A stretch of DNA of 64,000 bases from Streptomyces cirratus. Lineage in GTDB: Bacteria > Actinomycetota > Actinomycetes > Streptomycetales > Streptomycetaceae. Numbering within the stretch: position 1 is the first letter of the stretch; each line of letters starts with the position of its first letter. The translations under genes and the position numbers were made by a program. Under the pieces are notes generated by a model. It did no database searches, was not told where the DNA came from, and was given only the letters and a program-made list of their open reading frames with translations. Positions 1-11,015 of the stretch are shown here, piece after piece. The stretch spans positions 946,115 to 1,010,114 of the forward strand of contig NZ_BMVP01000002.1 in assembly GCF_014650775.1 (NCBI RefSeq), given 5' to 3'.

Positions 1-1445
<1,445 letters not shown>

Positions 1446-1833
1446 CAACCGGATGAACGTCCTTCCGGGATAGCGGTGTAGACGAACGGATGCGTGGCGT
1501 GCGGCCGTACGGGCGGGCGCACGCCCGGCGCGGCTCCCAGTGGTAAACGGCCGGTACAAGGCTGGTGGCAGGCCCATGAGCTGTCGGATCATCGGATGGG
1601 TGACCCCGGTTGTCCTGGTCCAAACTCGCCCGTTCGGCGGATACCGTACTGATGAGGATGGCTGGGTCGCATTCGGGCAACCACCGCCGACCGCTGCCCC
1701 TGGGAGCCTTTGGCGTCCTACTGTTGAGGGGTGCGCCTGTCGTGCACGGCTGCCTGATGCGCTGTCAGCCGTGATGGCATGACACAGGGGCCATCGCGTG
1801 ACATCGGCATCGCCGGCTGTGAGAGGGACGGGC
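1446..1833. other. Intergenic region, ligA to GGDEF-EAL gene
   Basis: 388 bases without a convincing gene. Short open frames exist but lack homology, good ribosome sites and normal third-position bias. I see no clear rho-independent terminator. It presumably holds the promoter of the downstream c-di-GMP gene, but I could not pick convincing -35/-10 boxes. Confidence 0.5.
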
Positions 1834-4029
1834 ATGAAACCCACCGAAAGCGCCGACCCGTCACCCGAATCAGGCGGGGAACCCCCGCCCGTGCGGACGG
1901 GCCGGCTCGGTCTCCTGCGTGCCAGGACGCCGCGGACACGCACGCTCGACACCGGGGCGGCCGCGGATGACGTACAGGGGCGCACCGTGCTGCCCTTCGC
2001 CGTCGTCGGCCTTGCCGTCGCCGTACTGGCCGCAGGCGTGGTCTCCGCCCTGACCGACCGTCACGCCCTGTTCCCCGGCGGCCCCGTGGGCTGGGCGCTG
2101 GCCCTGCTCACCGGAGTCATCGTCGGCCACCTCGTGGCGCTCGGCCGCGACCGCTGGTGGGGCGGCACCGGCTCGGGAGCCGCGCTCACACTCGGCGTCC
2201 TCCTCCTCTACGGATGGGTCCCCGCCGGACTGGTCTCGCTGGCCGTCGTCTCGCTCGTCGGCGCGGCCCGCCGCCACCGCTGGCGGCAAGGCCTGCTGCA
2301 CGGCTCCGCCGACATCCTCGGCATCGGCGCGGGCGCCCTCGCCCTGGCCGCCTTCGGCGAGACGCCGACCGTGGAAACCCCCTGGCTGCCCGGCACGTGG
2401 GACCTGGCGGCGATCCCCGAAGTGGTCATCGTCGCCCTCACCTACCTGCTGGTGACCCGGATCGTGCTGTGGTTCGCGCTCGCCCCGCGCGGCGCCGGAC
2501 TGCCCACCGTTGCCCGCACCGCCCTGCTGCGCCAGGCCCTGGTCGCCGCCGCCCTGCTCGGCATCGCCCCGCTGATCTGCGTCGTCGCCTCCAACCAGCC
2601 GGTACTGCTGCCGCTGTTCGCCGTACCGCTCATCGCACTGGACTCCACCCTGTGGATCGCCCGCGCCCGCGCCGAGGAACAGCTGCGCGACCCGCTGACC
2701 GGCCTGCCGAACCGGCAGTGGCTTTTGGAGCGCACCTGGTCGGCGCTGGACGAGGCTGAACGTTTGGGCACCCGCTCCGCCCTCGTCCTCATCGACCTCG
2801 ACCGCTTCCGCGCCGTCAACGACACCCTCGGCCACCTCGCCGGGGACCGGCTGCTCCTCCAGATCGCCGAGCGGCTGCGCCAGGCGCTCCCGCCGGACGC
2901 CGAGGCGGCGCGCCTGGGCGGTGACGAGTTCGCCGTCCTGCTGCCCCTGGCCGACTCCACCACCAGCGCCCAGCGGGTCGCCCGGCACCTGGTCTCCGAG
3001 CTCAGCTCCCCGCTCGACCTCGACGGCCTCACCCTCGTCCTGGAGGCCAGCGCCGGCCTCGCCGTCTTCCCCGACCACGCCCTGGACGCGGAGGGCCTGC
3101 TGCGCCGCGCCGACGTCGCCATGTACCAGGCCAAGCGGGACCGCACCGGCGTCGAGGTGTACGAGTCCAAGCGCGACAGCAACACGCCCGACCGGCTCGG
3201 CCTCCTCGGAGACCTCCGCAGGGCGCTCGACGCGGGCGAGGTCGAACTCCACTACCAGCCGAAAGTCCGCTTCGACGGAAAGGTGGCCGGCCTCGAAGCG
3301 CTCGTGCGCTGGGTCCACCCCGAGCGGGGGCGGGTCTCCCCGGACGAGTTCATCGCCATCGCGGAGACCTCCGGCCTCATGCCGCACCTGACGGAATACG
3401 TCCTGGAGACGGCGCTGGCCCAGGTGGCGCGCTGGCGCGCGCAGGGCCTCGAGGTGCCGGTCGCCGTGAACGTCTCACCGCGCGACGTCCACACCCCCGG
3501 TTTCGCGGGAGCCGTGGCCGCCAGACTCGCCCGGCACGGCGTCCCGGCGAGCGGCCTCCAGCTGGAGATAACGGAGCACGTCTTGCTGGAGGACCCGCAG
3601 CGGGCGGCGGACACCATGGCCGGGCTGACCGGCCACGGGGTGAAGATGTCCCTGGACGACTTCGGCACCGGCTACTCCTCGCTGGTGCATCTGCGGCGGC
3701 TGCCGGTCAGCGAGCTCAAGATCGACCGCTCGTTCGTGGCGCGGCTGGCCGTGGACGCCCAGGACGCCGAGATCGTGCGGTGCACGGTGGACCTCGCGCA
3801 CTCGCTGGGCCTGCTGGTCGTCGCGGAGGGCGTCGAGGACGACGAGACCTGGGAGCGCCTGCGGGACCTGGGCTGCGACGCCGTCCAGGGCTGGCTGGTC
3901 GCCGCCGCCATGCCGCCGCAGGAGGCCACGGCCTGGCTCCTGGCCCGCGGCGAACGCGGCTGGCGCCGCCCGGCGGACATCACGGCCGAACTCGCCGCCG
4001 CGGCCGCCAAGGAATCCCAGGCGTCCTGA
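1834..4029 (+). CDS. rmdB: Membrane GGDEF-EAL protein, RmdB-type c-di-GMP enzyme
   Basis: Predicted bifunctional c-di-GMP turnover protein in the cell membrane. The N-terminal ~270 residues hold about eight hydrophobic segments. The GGDEF domain follows ([14 protein letters not shown] at about 362-366), then the EAL domain (EAL at about 488-490). All the EAL catalytic signatures I look for are intact: [37 protein letters not shown]. The allosteric RxxD I-site is not present (PPDA in its place). I therefore expect phosphodiesterase activity. In S. coelicolor the gene beside ligA is rmdB (SCO5495, from memory), which affects aerial growth with rmdA. I chose ATG 1834 because GAGAGGGACG precedes it; a GTG in frame at 1798 would add 12 residues. 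The symbol rests on synteny and domain order. Confidence 0.85.
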   Translation: MKPTESADPSPESGGEPPPVRTGRLGLLRARTPRTRTLDTGAAADDVQGRTVLPFAVVGLAVAVLAAGVVSALTDRHALFPGGPVGWALALLTGVIVGHLVALGRDRWWGGTGSGAALTLGVLLLYGWVPAGLVSLAVVSLVGAARRHRWRQGLLHGSADILGIGAGALALAAFGETPTVETPWLPGTWDLAAIPEVVIVALTYLLVTRIVLWFALAPRGAGLPTVARTALLRQALVAAALLGIAPLICVVASNQPVLLPLFAVPLIALDSTLWIARARAEEQLRDPLTGLPNRQWLLERTWSALDEAERLGTRSALVLIDLDRFRAVNDTLGHLAGDRLLLQIAERLRQALPPDAEAARLGGDEFAVLLPLADSTTSAQRVARHLVSELSSPLDLDGLTLVLEASAGLAVFPDHALDAEGLLRRADVAMYQAKRDRTGVEVYESKRDSNTPDRLGLLGDLRRALDAGEVELHYQPKVRFDGKVAGLEALVRWVHPERGRVSPDEFIAIAETSGLMPHLTEYVLETALAQVARWRAQGLEVPVAVNVSPRDVHTPGFAGAVAARLARHGVPASGLQLEITEHVLLEDPQRAADTMAGLTGHGVKMSLDDFGTGYSSLVHLRRLPVSELKIDRSFVARLAVDAQDAEIVRCTVDLAHSLGLLVVAEGVEDDETWERLRDLGCDAVQGWLVAAAMPPQEATAWLLARGERGWRRPADITAELAAAAAKESQAS

Positions 4030-4101
4030 CCCCCCGGCCCCGCCGGAGGCCCCCGGGCCCGCCGGGGGCCCACCATGCCCCTCCGGCGGGCATCCGGCCC
4101 T

Positions 4102-4186
4102 GCCGGAGGCCCACCCGGTCCGGCGGAGGCCCACCCCCGGTCCCGCCATGAGGTTCACCCGGCCCCCGCCGAGGCCCACCCGGTCC
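4102..4186. repeat. Degenerate ~20-bp direct repeats
   Basis: Three near-copies of a unit close to GCCGGAGGCCCACCCGGTC start at about 4102, 4122 and 4168, in the 382-base gap (4030-4411) between the GGDEF-EAL gene and gatC. The whole gap is low-complexity, proline-codon-like GC sequence with no convincing gene. Confidence 0.55.
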
Positions 4187-4198
4187 AGCCGGGACATT

Positions 4199-4245
4199 TC
4201 AGCCCCGCCGGCGTTTGAGGCGCGGGGGCCGGGGCGGAGCCCCGG
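4199..4245. repeat. Candidate dispersed Streptomyces intergenic repeat
   Basis: The segment contains CCGGCGTTTGAGGCGCGGGG followed by CCGGGGCGGAGCCCCG, a palindrome-rich element I recall as occurring many times between genes in Streptomyces genomes. It is the only copy I noticed in this window, so the dispersed nature is from memory, not shown here. Confidence 0.45.
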
Positions 4246-4411
4246 GGAGCCCCGGGCCCAGCCCGGGGGCCGCTCGCGGCGCGGCGCCGCAGCCGGCCCG
4301 TACCCCCTCCGCCGGAGGCCCCCGGCGGCAAACCGTTTAGTGGCTCCGGCCTCCCGCCCCATAGGATTGGCAGCGAAACCTACACACTCACCACCCCCAG
4401 AGGATCGCTGC

Positions 4412-4708
4412 ATGCCTGGCATCACGCGCGAGGAGGTCGCCCACCTCGCTCGGCTGGCACGTCTGGAACTGAAGAGCGAAGAGCTCGACCACTTCGCCGG
4501 ACAGCTCGACGACATCATCGGCGCGGTCGCCCGCGTATCCGAGGTCGCCGACCAAGACGTCCCGCCGACCTCCCACCCGCTGCCGCTGACCAACGTCATG
4601 CGCGCGGACGAGGTCCGTCCGTCGCTCACCCCCGAGCAGGCGCTTTCCGGCGCTCCCGCCCAGGAGCAGCAGCGTTTCAAGGTGCCGCAGATCCTGGGGG
4701 AGGACTAA
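4412..4708 (+). CDS. gatC: Asp/Glu-tRNA amidotransferase subunit C
   Basis: GatC, the small subunit that wraps around GatA in the GatCAB complex, which amidates misacylated Glu-tRNA(Gln) and Asp-tRNA(Asn). The product is 98 residues, the usual size, starts MPGITREEV, and has the typical [10 protein letters not shown] and [11 protein letters not shown] segments. I chose ATG 4412 because AGAGGA lies seven bases upstream; the open frame extends further 5' only through low-complexity sequence. It is first in the gatC-gatA-small ORF-gatB operon, five bases before gatA. Confidence 0.97.
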   Translation: MPGITREEVAHLARLARLELKSEELDHFAGQLDDIIGAVARVSEVADQDVPPTSHPLPLTNVMRADEVRPSLTPEQALSGAPAQEQQRFKVPQILGED

Positions 4709-4713
4709 CAACC

Positions 4714-6213
4714 ATGGCTGACACCGTCATCATCAAGCTCACGGCCGCCGAGACCGCCGAGAAGATCGCCTCCGGCGAGCTCACGGCCGTCGAGGTCACC
4801 GAGGCCCACCTGGCCCGCATCGAGGCGACCGACGAGAAGGTCCACGCCTTCCTCCACGTCGACCGCGAAGGCGCCCTCGCCCAGGCCCGCGCCGTCGACG
4901 CCAAGCGCGAGCGCGGCGAGAAGCTCGGCCCGCTGGCCGGCGTACCGCTCGCGCTCAAGGACATCTTCACGACCGTCGGGATCCCGACCACCGTCGGCTC
5001 GAAGATGCTCGAAGGGTGGATCCCGCCCTACGACGCCACCCTGACGCGCAGGCTCAAGGAAGCCGACGTCGTCATCCTCGGCAAGACCAACATGGACGAG
5101 TTCGCCATGGGGTCCTCCACCGAGAACAGCGCGTACGGCCCCACCGGCAACCCGTGGGACCTCACCCGCATCCCCGGCGGATCCGGCGGTGGCTCCGCCG
5201 CGGCCCTCGCCGCCTTCCAGGCGCCCCTCGCCATCGGCACGGACACCGGCGGCTCCATCCGCCAGCCCGCCGCCGTCACGGCCACCGTCGGCGTGAAGCC
5301 CACGTACGGCTCGGTGTCCCGCTACGGCATGGTCGCCTTCTCCTCCTCCCTCGACCAGGGCGGCCCCTGCGCCCGTACGGTCCTGGACGCCGCGCTCCTC
5401 CACGAGGTCATCGCCGGCCACGACCCGATGGACTCCACCTCCATCGACGCCCCCGTCCCGCCCGTCGTCGAAGCGGCCCGCAACGGCTCCGTCGCCGGCA
5501 TGCGCGTCGGCGTGGTCAAGCAGTTCGCGGGCGAGGGCTACCAGGCCGGTGTCGTCCAGCGCTTCAACGAGTCGGTCGAGCTCCTCAAGGAGCTCGGCGC
5601 CGAGATCGTCGAGCTGGACTGCCCCTCCTTCGACCTCGCCATGGCCGCGTACTACCTGATCGCCCCGTCCGAGGCCTCCTCGAACCTGGCCCGCTTCGAC
5701 GGTCTGCGCTACGGCCTGCGCGTCGGCGACGACGGCACCCTGTCCGCCGAGGACGTCACCGCCCTGACCCGCGAAGCCGGCTTCGGCGACGAGGTCAAGC
5801 GCCGCATCATCCTCGGCACGTACGCGCTCAGCTCCGGCTACTACGACGCGTACTACGGCTCCGCCCAGAAGGTCCGCACGCTGATCTCGAAGGACTTCGA
5901 GAAGTCCTTCGAACAGGTCGACGTGATCGTCTCCCCGACGACCCCGACCACCGCCTTCCCGATCGGCGAGCGCACCGACGACCCGCTGGCGATGTACCTC
6001 GCCGACCTGTGCACCATCCCGACCAACCTGGCCGGCAACTCCGCCATGTCGCTCCCCTGCGGCCTGGCACCGGAGGACGGCCTGCCGGTCGGACTGCAGA
6101 TCATCGCCCCCGCCATGAAGGACGACCGGCTGTACAAGGTCGGTGCCGCCGTCGAGGCCGCCTTCACCGCGCGCTGGGGTCACCCGTTGCTCGAGGAGGC
6201 TCCGTCGCTGTGA
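4714..6213 (+). CDS. gatA: Asp/Glu-tRNA amidotransferase subunit A
   Basis: The amidase subunit of GatCAB: it releases ammonia from glutamine and passes it to GatB. At 499 residues it is the normal length for the amidase-signature family. The catalytic lysine lies in PLALKDIF, the Ser-cis-Ser-Lys region is in the glycine/serine-rich [10 protein letters not shown] stretch, and the nucleophile serine follows in [12 protein letters not shown]. It starts ATG five bases after gatC. Its stop codon overlaps the GTG of the next small ORF (GTGA), implying translational coupling. Confidence 0.98.
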   Translation: MADTVIIKLTAAETAEKIASGELTAVEVTEAHLARIEATDEKVHAFLHVDREGALAQARAVDAKRERGEKLGPLAGVPLALKDIFTTVGIPTTVGSKMLEGWIPPYDATLTRRLKEADVVILGKTNMDEFAMGSSTENSAYGPTGNPWDLTRIPGGSGGGSAAALAAFQAPLAIGTDTGGSIRQPAAVTATVGVKPTYGSVSRYGMVAFSSSLDQGGPCARTVLDAALLHEVIAGHDPMDSTSIDAPVPPVVEAARNGSVAGMRVGVVKQFAGEGYQAGVVQRFNESVELLKELGAEIVELDCPSFDLAMAAYYLIAPSEASSNLARFDGLRYGLRVGDDGTLSAEDVTALTREAGFGDEVKRRIILGTYALSSGYYDAYYGSAQKVRTLISKDFEKSFEQVDVIVSPTTPTTAFPIGERTDDPLAMYLADLCTIPTNLAGNSAMSLPCGLAPEDGLPVGLQIIAPAMKDDRLYKVGAAVEAAFTARWGHPLLEEAPSL

Positions 6214-6455
6214 GTGGTAGCGCACTGTCCAAGGCCAAGGGCTTCAAGAAGTCCAAGTCCGGTACGTACCTGTCGATCGGCACCACCGCCTTCGGTGCCA
6301 TCAGCGTGATCAAGCAGGCCAAGAAGGCCCGCACCGAGAACGACACGCTGAAGCTGGTCGACGCCGTTGTGTCCGCCGCCGCCATCGTCACCGGGCTCGC
6401 GATCTTGTACCGCGAGCTCAAGCGCCTCGGCGACGACGACGTCCTGCTGGGCTGA
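6210..6455 (+). CDS. Small basic membrane protein in the gat operon
   Basis: An 81-residue protein of unknown function lying between gatA and gatB. The GTG start overlaps the gatA stop (GTGA), and gatB begins 15 bases after its stop, so it is almost certainly co-translated with them. The N-terminal half is lysine-rich ([21 protein letters not shown]). A hydrophobic stretch (about residues 49-66, [18 protein letters not shown]) looks like one membrane helix, and the tail is acidic. Third-position GC matches its neighbours, supporting a real gene. I do not recognise a domain. From memory, Streptomyces gat operons carry such a small gene at this place. Confidence 0.8.
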   Translation: MSGSALSKAKGFKKSKSGTYLSIGTTAFGAISVIKQAKKARTENDTLKLVDAVVSAAAIVTGLAILYRELKRLGDDDVLLG

Positions 6456-6470
6456 GAGGGAAGTTTCACT

Positions 6471-7979
6471 GTGACCGTCACCGAACTGCTGTCGTACGAG
6501 GACGCCCTCGCGTCGTACGACCCCGTCATGGGCCTCGAGGTCCATGTCGAGCTCGGCACCAAGACCAAGATGTTCTGCGGCTGCTCGACCGAGCTGGGCG
6601 CCGAGCCCAACTCGCAGACCTGTCCGGTCTGCCTCGGCATGCCCGGCGCGCTCCCGGTCGTCAACGCGATCGGCGTCGAATCCGCGATCAAGATCGGCCT
6701 CGCGCTGAACTGCGAGATCGCCGAATGGTGCCGCTTCGCCCGGAAGAACTACTTCTATCCGGACATGCCGAAGAACTTCCAGACCTCCCAGTACGACGAG
6801 CCCATCGCCTTCAACGGCTTCCTGGACGTCCAGCTGGAGGACGGCGAGATCTTCCGCGTGGAGATCGAGCGCGCCCACATGGAGGAGGACACCGGCAAGT
6901 CGCTGCACGTCGGCGGCGCCACCGGCCGTATCCACGGCGCGTCCCACTCCCTGCTGGACTACAACCGCGCCGGCATCCCGCTCATCGAGATCGTCACCAA
7001 GCCCATCGAGGGCGCGGGCGAGCGGGCCCCCGAGGTCGCCAAGGCGTACGTCGCCGAGCTGCGCGAGGTCATCAAGGCCCTCGGTGTCTCCGAGGCCCGG
7101 ATGGACAAGGGCCAGATGCGCTGCGACGTGAACCTGTCGTTGCGCCCGAACGGCACGGAGAAGTTCGGCACCCGCTCGGAGACGAAGAACGTCAACTCGC
7201 TGCGCTCCGTGGAGCGGGCGGCGCGCTTCGAGATCCAGCGCCACGCGGCGGTCCTCTCCTCCGGCGGCACGATCATCCAGGAGACCCGGCACTTCCACGA
7301 GGAGGACGGCTCCACCACGGCCGGCCGCATCAAGGACAACGCCGAGGACTACCGGTACTTCCCGGAGCCCGACCTGGTCCCCGTCGCCCCGGCCCGCGAC
7401 TGGGTCGAGGAACTGCGCGCCACCCTGCCCGAGATGCCGCGCGTGCGCCGCAACCGGCTCCGCGAGGAGTGGGGCGTCAGCGAGCACGACATGCAGTCGA
7501 TCCTCAACGCGGGCGCGGTGGACTCCATCGTCGCCACGGTCGAGGCGGGCGCCGACTCGGCCGCCGCGCGCAAGTGGTGGATGGGCGAGCTGGCCCGCAA
7601 CGCCAACGAGCAGGGCGTCTCCGTGGACGAGCTGCCCATCACCCCGGCGCAGGTCGCCCGGGTCGCGGCGCTGGTAGCCGAGGGCTCGCTCAACGACAAG
7701 CTGGCCCGACAGGTCATCGAGGGCGTCCTCGCCGGCGAGGGCACCCCGGACGAGGTCGTCGAAAAGCGCGGCCTCAAGGTCGTCTCGGACGAGGGCGCGC
7801 TGGGCGCGGCCGTGGACGAGGCCATCGCGGGCAACGCCGGTATCGCCGACAAGATCCGCGGCGGCAAGATCGCCGCGGTGGGCGCCCTGGTCGGCGCGGT
7901 CATGAAGACCACCCGCGGCCAGGCGGACGCTGCTCGCGTCAAGGAGCTCATCCTGGAACGCCTGGGCGTCTCGGAGTAG
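6471..7979 (+). CDS. gatB: Asp/Glu-tRNA amidotransferase subunit B
   Basis: GatB activates the tRNA-bound Glu or Asp side chain with ATP and transfers ammonia from GatA. It is 502 residues, with the conserved GLEVHVEL start, a zinc-binding cysteine cluster ([18 protein letters not shown]), HLEEDTGKS in the form HMEEDTGKS, the SLLDYNRAG motif and the C-terminal tRNA-binding YqeY-like tail. GTG 6471 is preceded by GAGAGGGAAG. It ends the gat operon, followed by a strong hairpin terminator. Confidence 0.98.
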   Translation: MTVTELLSYEDALASYDPVMGLEVHVELGTKTKMFCGCSTELGAEPNSQTCPVCLGMPGALPVVNAIGVESAIKIGLALNCEIAEWCRFARKNYFYPDMPKNFQTSQYDEPIAFNGFLDVQLEDGEIFRVEIERAHMEEDTGKSLHVGGATGRIHGASHSLLDYNRAGIPLIEIVTKPIEGAGERAPEVAKAYVAELREVIKALGVSEARMDKGQMRCDVNLSLRPNGTEKFGTRSETKNVNSLRSVERAARFEIQRHAAVLSSGGTIIQETRHFHEEDGSTTAGRIKDNAEDYRYFPEPDLVPVAPARDWVEELRATLPEMPRVRRNRLREEWGVSEHDMQSILNAGAVDSIVATVEAGADSAAARKWWMGELARNANEQGVSVDELPITPAQVARVAALVAEGSLNDKLARQVIEGVLAGEGTPDEVVEKRGLKVVSDEGALGAAVDEAIAGNAGIADKIRGGKIAAVGALVGAVMKTTRGQADAARVKELILERLGVSE

Positions 7980-8003
7980 ACCCCCGTACGACCGCAGGTG
8001 AAA

Positions 8004-8043
8004 GGCGGCCCCGCCCCGGAATACCGGTGCGGGGCCGCCTTCT
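8004..8043 (+). terminator. Rho-independent terminator after gatB
   Basis: GGCGGCCCCGC (8004-8014) pairs with GCGGGGCCGCC (8029-8039), an 11-bp perfect stem with a 14-base loop, followed by a short T-rich tail. It lies between the convergent gatB and kinase genes and may serve both strands. Confidence 0.85.
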
Positions 8044-8065
8044 TGCGTGTCAGAAGGTCAGGGCG

Positions 8066-9799
8066 TCAGCGCGTCAGCTGCGGGGCGGCGATGACGACCT
8101 TGCCCATGTCGCACCCCGCGTCCACCTTGAGGCGCAGCCGCAGGGCGCCGTTCACGTCCACCTTCTTGGTGATCGGTTTGCCGAGCTCGACCAGCTCGGA
8201 GAAGGCGGCCGGCCGGCCGTCGAGCGAGATGCTGACGCGGCCCTTCTCGTGGGTGGAGCCGTCATCGATCCCGGCCGTGAAGTCCAGCGACTTCCACTCC
8301 CGGTTGAGGTCGAACTCCGCGATCGCGTCGCCGTTGCAGCCCAGGTCCGCGATGAAAGCCGCGCCGTACTGCTTGGTGTTGATCTTCGCCGCGCCGACCG
8401 TGAAGTCGCCCAGCGAGTCCACGGGCGTCATGACGGTCAGGTCGGCGGCCTTGATGTCCGCCGCGACGCCCACCGGCTTGGTACCCGACGCGGTGGGGTC
8501 GGCCGTGGCCGCCTCGCTCTCGCTCTCCGACGGGGTGGGCGTCGCGGACTCCTGCGCGGTGGCCTCGTCCGAGGCGGTGCTGTCGGCCTTGCTGTCCGCG
8601 GCCGTCCGGTCCCGCGCGTTGCCGTCCTTGTTCTGGAGCAGTTGTACGCCGATCACCGCCAGCGCGGCGATGACCAGCACGGAGGCCACCGAGCCCAGGA
8701 CGAGCCCGGTCCGCTTCTTCTTGCGCGCCGGCTCCGGGGGTGGCGTCGAGTGCAGGGGGTACGTGGGCGCGTACCCGGCGGGCGGTGCGGCGGCGAACGG
8801 TGTGGCGGCGGGCGGTGTGGCGGGCTGCGGCGGGACGACCGGCGCCACCGCCGGCCTGGGCGGGACCGCGTCCTGGGCGGCCGTGGCCCGCTGGGAGGTG
8901 GAGCCGGTCGTGGACACCACCGCGTGCCGGACGTCCTTCATCCACCCGGTCAGGCTCACCGGGCGCTCGGCGGGGTCGTAGGCGTAGATCGAGGTGATCC
9001 GGTTCCGCTGCTCGGCATCCAGCACCGCGATCTGCGGCAGCGCCTGCACGGCCCGGGCCAGCTGCTCCGGCGAGGAGGGCGGCGATTCCCCGCTGAGCAG
9101 GAAGTAAGCGATGGCCCCGAAGGCGTACCGGTCGGTGCCCGGGGTCCGCTTGCCGTCGAAGACCTCGGGGGCCGCGTAGCCCGGGGTGAACCAGACCTCG
9201 GCCGTCTGGTGGTCGGCGGTGAGCTTGCTCAGGCCGAAGTCCACCAGGGTCGCCTGCCCGTGGGCGTCGACCATGACGTTGCCGGGGGAGAGGTCGCCGT
9301 GGATGACCTGGCGCCCGGAGGGGGTCGCCTTGCCCGAGTGCAGCCAGTCCAGGACGTCGGCCAGCTGCTCCAGCGTGCGCATGACCTCGCGGCGCTCGGC
9401 GGCGGTGGTGAGGGTCCGCTCGGCCCGCCAGTCGCGCAGGTCGAGCCCGTCGACGTGGTTCATGACGAGGACGAGGGCCCGGCCGGTCAGGGTCCCGGAC
9501 TCCCCGGGGCGGTGGATCGGCGGCCCTTCGAAGTGCTCCCGCACCCCGACGACACCGGGGCGGTGGACGAAGCGGAGCAGCTCGGCCTGTTCGTTCCACT
9601 TCTGGCTGATCCGGTCGAAGACGTCGGGCGTGATGGTCGTCTTGGAGTCGAGCACCTTGACGACCACCGGTTCGCGGCCGCCCGCGAGTTCGATCTCGGC
9701 GAGGTAGAGCACGGCCTCCCCGCCGCGCCCGATGGATCGGAGCAACCGGTAGCGGTCGGCTGCGGAATTCGGTCCGATGTGCAGATTCTGGCTGGTCAA
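8066..9799 (-). CDS. Membrane Ser/Thr protein kinase with C-terminal NPCBM-like domain
   Basis: A 577-residue protein. The kinase domain is at about 17-290: a glycine-rich loop GRGGEAV, lysine K48 (VVVKVLD), DFG at 187-189 and APE. The catalytic loop reads HGDLSPGN, so the usual HRDLKPEN has Arg to Gly and Lys to Ser changes; the Asp is kept. A Pro/Ala-rich linker leads to one membrane helix at about 364-388, a Ser/Thr/Glu-rich stalk, and an extracellular domain (about 445-577) resembling NPCBM/NEW2 carbohydrate-binding modules. I infer that it senses a sugar or cell-wall ligand and signals inward; phosphotransfer may be weak given the catalytic loop. The start is TTG 9799, preceded by a G-rich ribosome site. 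It stands alone, convergent with gatB. Confidence 0.85.
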   Translation of the reverse strand: MTSQNLHIGPNSAADRYRLLRSIGRGGEAVLYLAEIELAGGREPVVVKVLDSKTTITPDVFDRISQKWNEQAELLRFVHRPGVVGVREHFEGPPIHRPGESGTLTGRALVLVMNHVDGLDLRDWRAERTLTTAAERREVMRTLEQLADVLDWLHSGKATPSGRQVIHGDLSPGNVMVDAHGQATLVDFGLSKLTADHQTAEVWFTPGYAAPEVFDGKRTPGTDRYAFGAIAYFLLSGESPPSSPEQLARAVQALPQIAVLDAEQRNRITSIYAYDPAERPVSLTGWMKDVRHAVVSTTGSTSQRATAAQDAVPPRPAVAPVVPPQPATPPAATPFAAAPPAGYAPTYPLHSTPPPEPARKKKRTGLVLGSVASVLVIAALAVIGVQLLQNKDGNARDRTAADSKADSTASDEATAQESATPTPSESESEAATADPTASGTKPVGVAADIKAADLTVMTPVDSLGDFTVGAAKINTKQYGAAFIADLGCNGDAIAEFDLNREWKSLDFTAGIDDGSTHEKGRVSISLDGRPAAFSELVELGKPITKKVDVNGALRLRLKVDAGCDMGKVVIAAPQLTR

Positions 9800-9872
9800 T
9801 TTCCCCCCAGCGGAACTGGTCTGAGTGGGGATCAGTCTGGCGTGGCCTGAATCACACGGTCAATCGGAACGG

Positions 9873-10113
9873 TCAGTTTGCCGCGTCGCAGACGAAGGCG
9901 ATCCAGGTGGCGGGGGAGACGGTCAGGACCGGCCCGTCGCTCACTTTGGAGTCCCGGACGTGCACGGCGGCGGGGTGCGCGGCGACCTCGACGCAGTCGC
10001 CCCCCCGCGTCGCCGCTGTAGCTCGACTTGTGCCAGTGGTAGGCGACTTCGAGGCAGTTGCCACCTTCGCTGCCGCTGTAGCTCGACTTGAACCAGGCCA
10101 AGGCGTGGGTCAT
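9873..10113 (-). pseudogene. DUF397 protein, interrupted by a frameshift in a 7-C run
   Basis: Small DUF397 protein, the usual partner of WhiJ-type XRE regulators in Streptomyces. The first frame reads MTHALAWFKSSYSGSEGG and then HKSSYSGDAGG, so the family motif W-KSSYSG-GG-C-EVA is present twice, apparently by a short internal duplication (matching 19-base segments ~60 bases apart near 10013 and 10073). The second copy breaks at a run of seven G on the coding strand (10000-10006). Removing one G joins it to GDCVEVAAHPAAVHV and the normal ending SPATWIAFVCDAAN, stop at 9873. As written, the frame runs into nonsense. It could be a sequencing error, a real mutation or a slippage switch. The start overlaps the XRE stop (ATGA). 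Confidence 0.75.
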
Positions 10114-10934
10114 GACTCTCCTAGCAGGTCATCCAGCAGGCGCTTGCTGTCCTCCATGGACAGCGCCTGGTTCCGCAGCATCCCATACTTGAGGGTGAGC
10201 GGATGGACCTCTTCGGGGTCGTCCAGCAGGAAGCTGACGCGCTGGCCTTCGATGTAGGCGAGCTGGTCGTGGTCGTCGGTCTCCAACAGAACCATGGGCC
10301 CGTCAAGGCCGGCATGGTCGCCCTGCCCCATGGGCATGATCTGGAGCCCAGGGTAGGAGAGATCGGCCAGTTCGCGCAGGTGACGGAGCTGGGCACGGAG
10401 CACCTCCTTGCCGCCGACGGGACGTTCCAGCACGGACTGTTCGATGATGTGGTGCATCATCGGCGGCCACGGCTTGCGGTCCAACAGGGACTGGCGGCCT
10501 AGCCTCGTCGCCGTCTGCACCTCGATCTCCTCGGGGGTGAGCGGCGGATACAGGCAGCCGAATACCGCCGCCGCGTACTCGGGCGTCTGCAGCAGTCCCG
10601 GGATGACCGAGTTCTCATACGAGAACAGGCTCTGCGCGTCGCGCTCGTGCGTGATGAAGTCGATCGCGAAGGCCGGGTACCGCTCCCGCCTCGGGACCTC
10701 CGCGAGGGCGACGGTCAACGCGCCGCCGGTGTTGAACAGCTTGTCCAGGACCGCCGCCATCTTCGGCTGGAGCAGGCGGCGGCCCTGTTCCATCGAGGCG
10801 ATGGTCTCCGGGTCGATGAACAGGTGCTCGGCCAGCGTCACCTGGGTAAACGGCGTCTGCTTGCGATAGTGCTTGGCCAGGGCGCCGATGACCACCCAAG
10901 AGGCGTTGCGCAGGGGCTTGTTGGTGTGTGCCAT
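10110..10934 (-). CDS. XRE-family regulator with DUF5753 sensor domain (WhiJ type)
   Basis: Cytoplasmic DNA-binding protein of 274 residues. The N-terminal ~75 residues form a helix-turn-helix domain (QVTLAEHLFIDPETIASMEQGRR). The rest is the DUF5753 ligand or partner domain (FSYENSVIPGLLQTPEYA, PGLQIMPMG, LTLKYGMLRNQALS). Family members are usually encoded next to a small DUF397 protein, and here the downstream DUF397 gene overlaps by four bases. WhiJ-type pairs modulate development and antibiotic output in S. coelicolor. The partner here is frameshifted, so the pair may be inactive. Confidence 0.9.
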   Translation of the reverse strand: MAHTNKPLRNASWVVIGALAKHYRKQTPFTQVTLAEHLFIDPETIASMEQGRRLLQPKMAAVLDKLFNTGGALTVALAEVPRRERYPAFAIDFITHERDAQSLFSYENSVIPGLLQTPEYAAAVFGCLYPPLTPEEIEVQTATRLGRQSLLDRKPWPPMMHHIIEQSVLERPVGGKEVLRAQLRHLRELADLSYPGLQIMPMGQGDHAGLDGPMVLLETDDHDQLAYIEGQRVSFLLDDPEEVHPLTLKYGMLRNQALSMEDSKRLLDDLLGES

Positions 10935-11015
10935 GGCGCAGACATCCCCGATTGGCGGAGCGCTGACGCACCGTGAACCCGTACAACACCCGTACAGAAT
11001 CGCTCCGTCGGCGGA

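Noticed and set aside
9105..9107. Possible TTA codon in the minus-strand kinase gene
   Set aside because: Read in frame the bases are GCT TAC, so no TTA codon is present.
6725..9850. A 1041-residue plus-strand open frame
   Set aside because: It is an out-of-frame shadow across gatB and the antisense kinase gene; its translation is Arg/Gly/Pro low complexity without domains.
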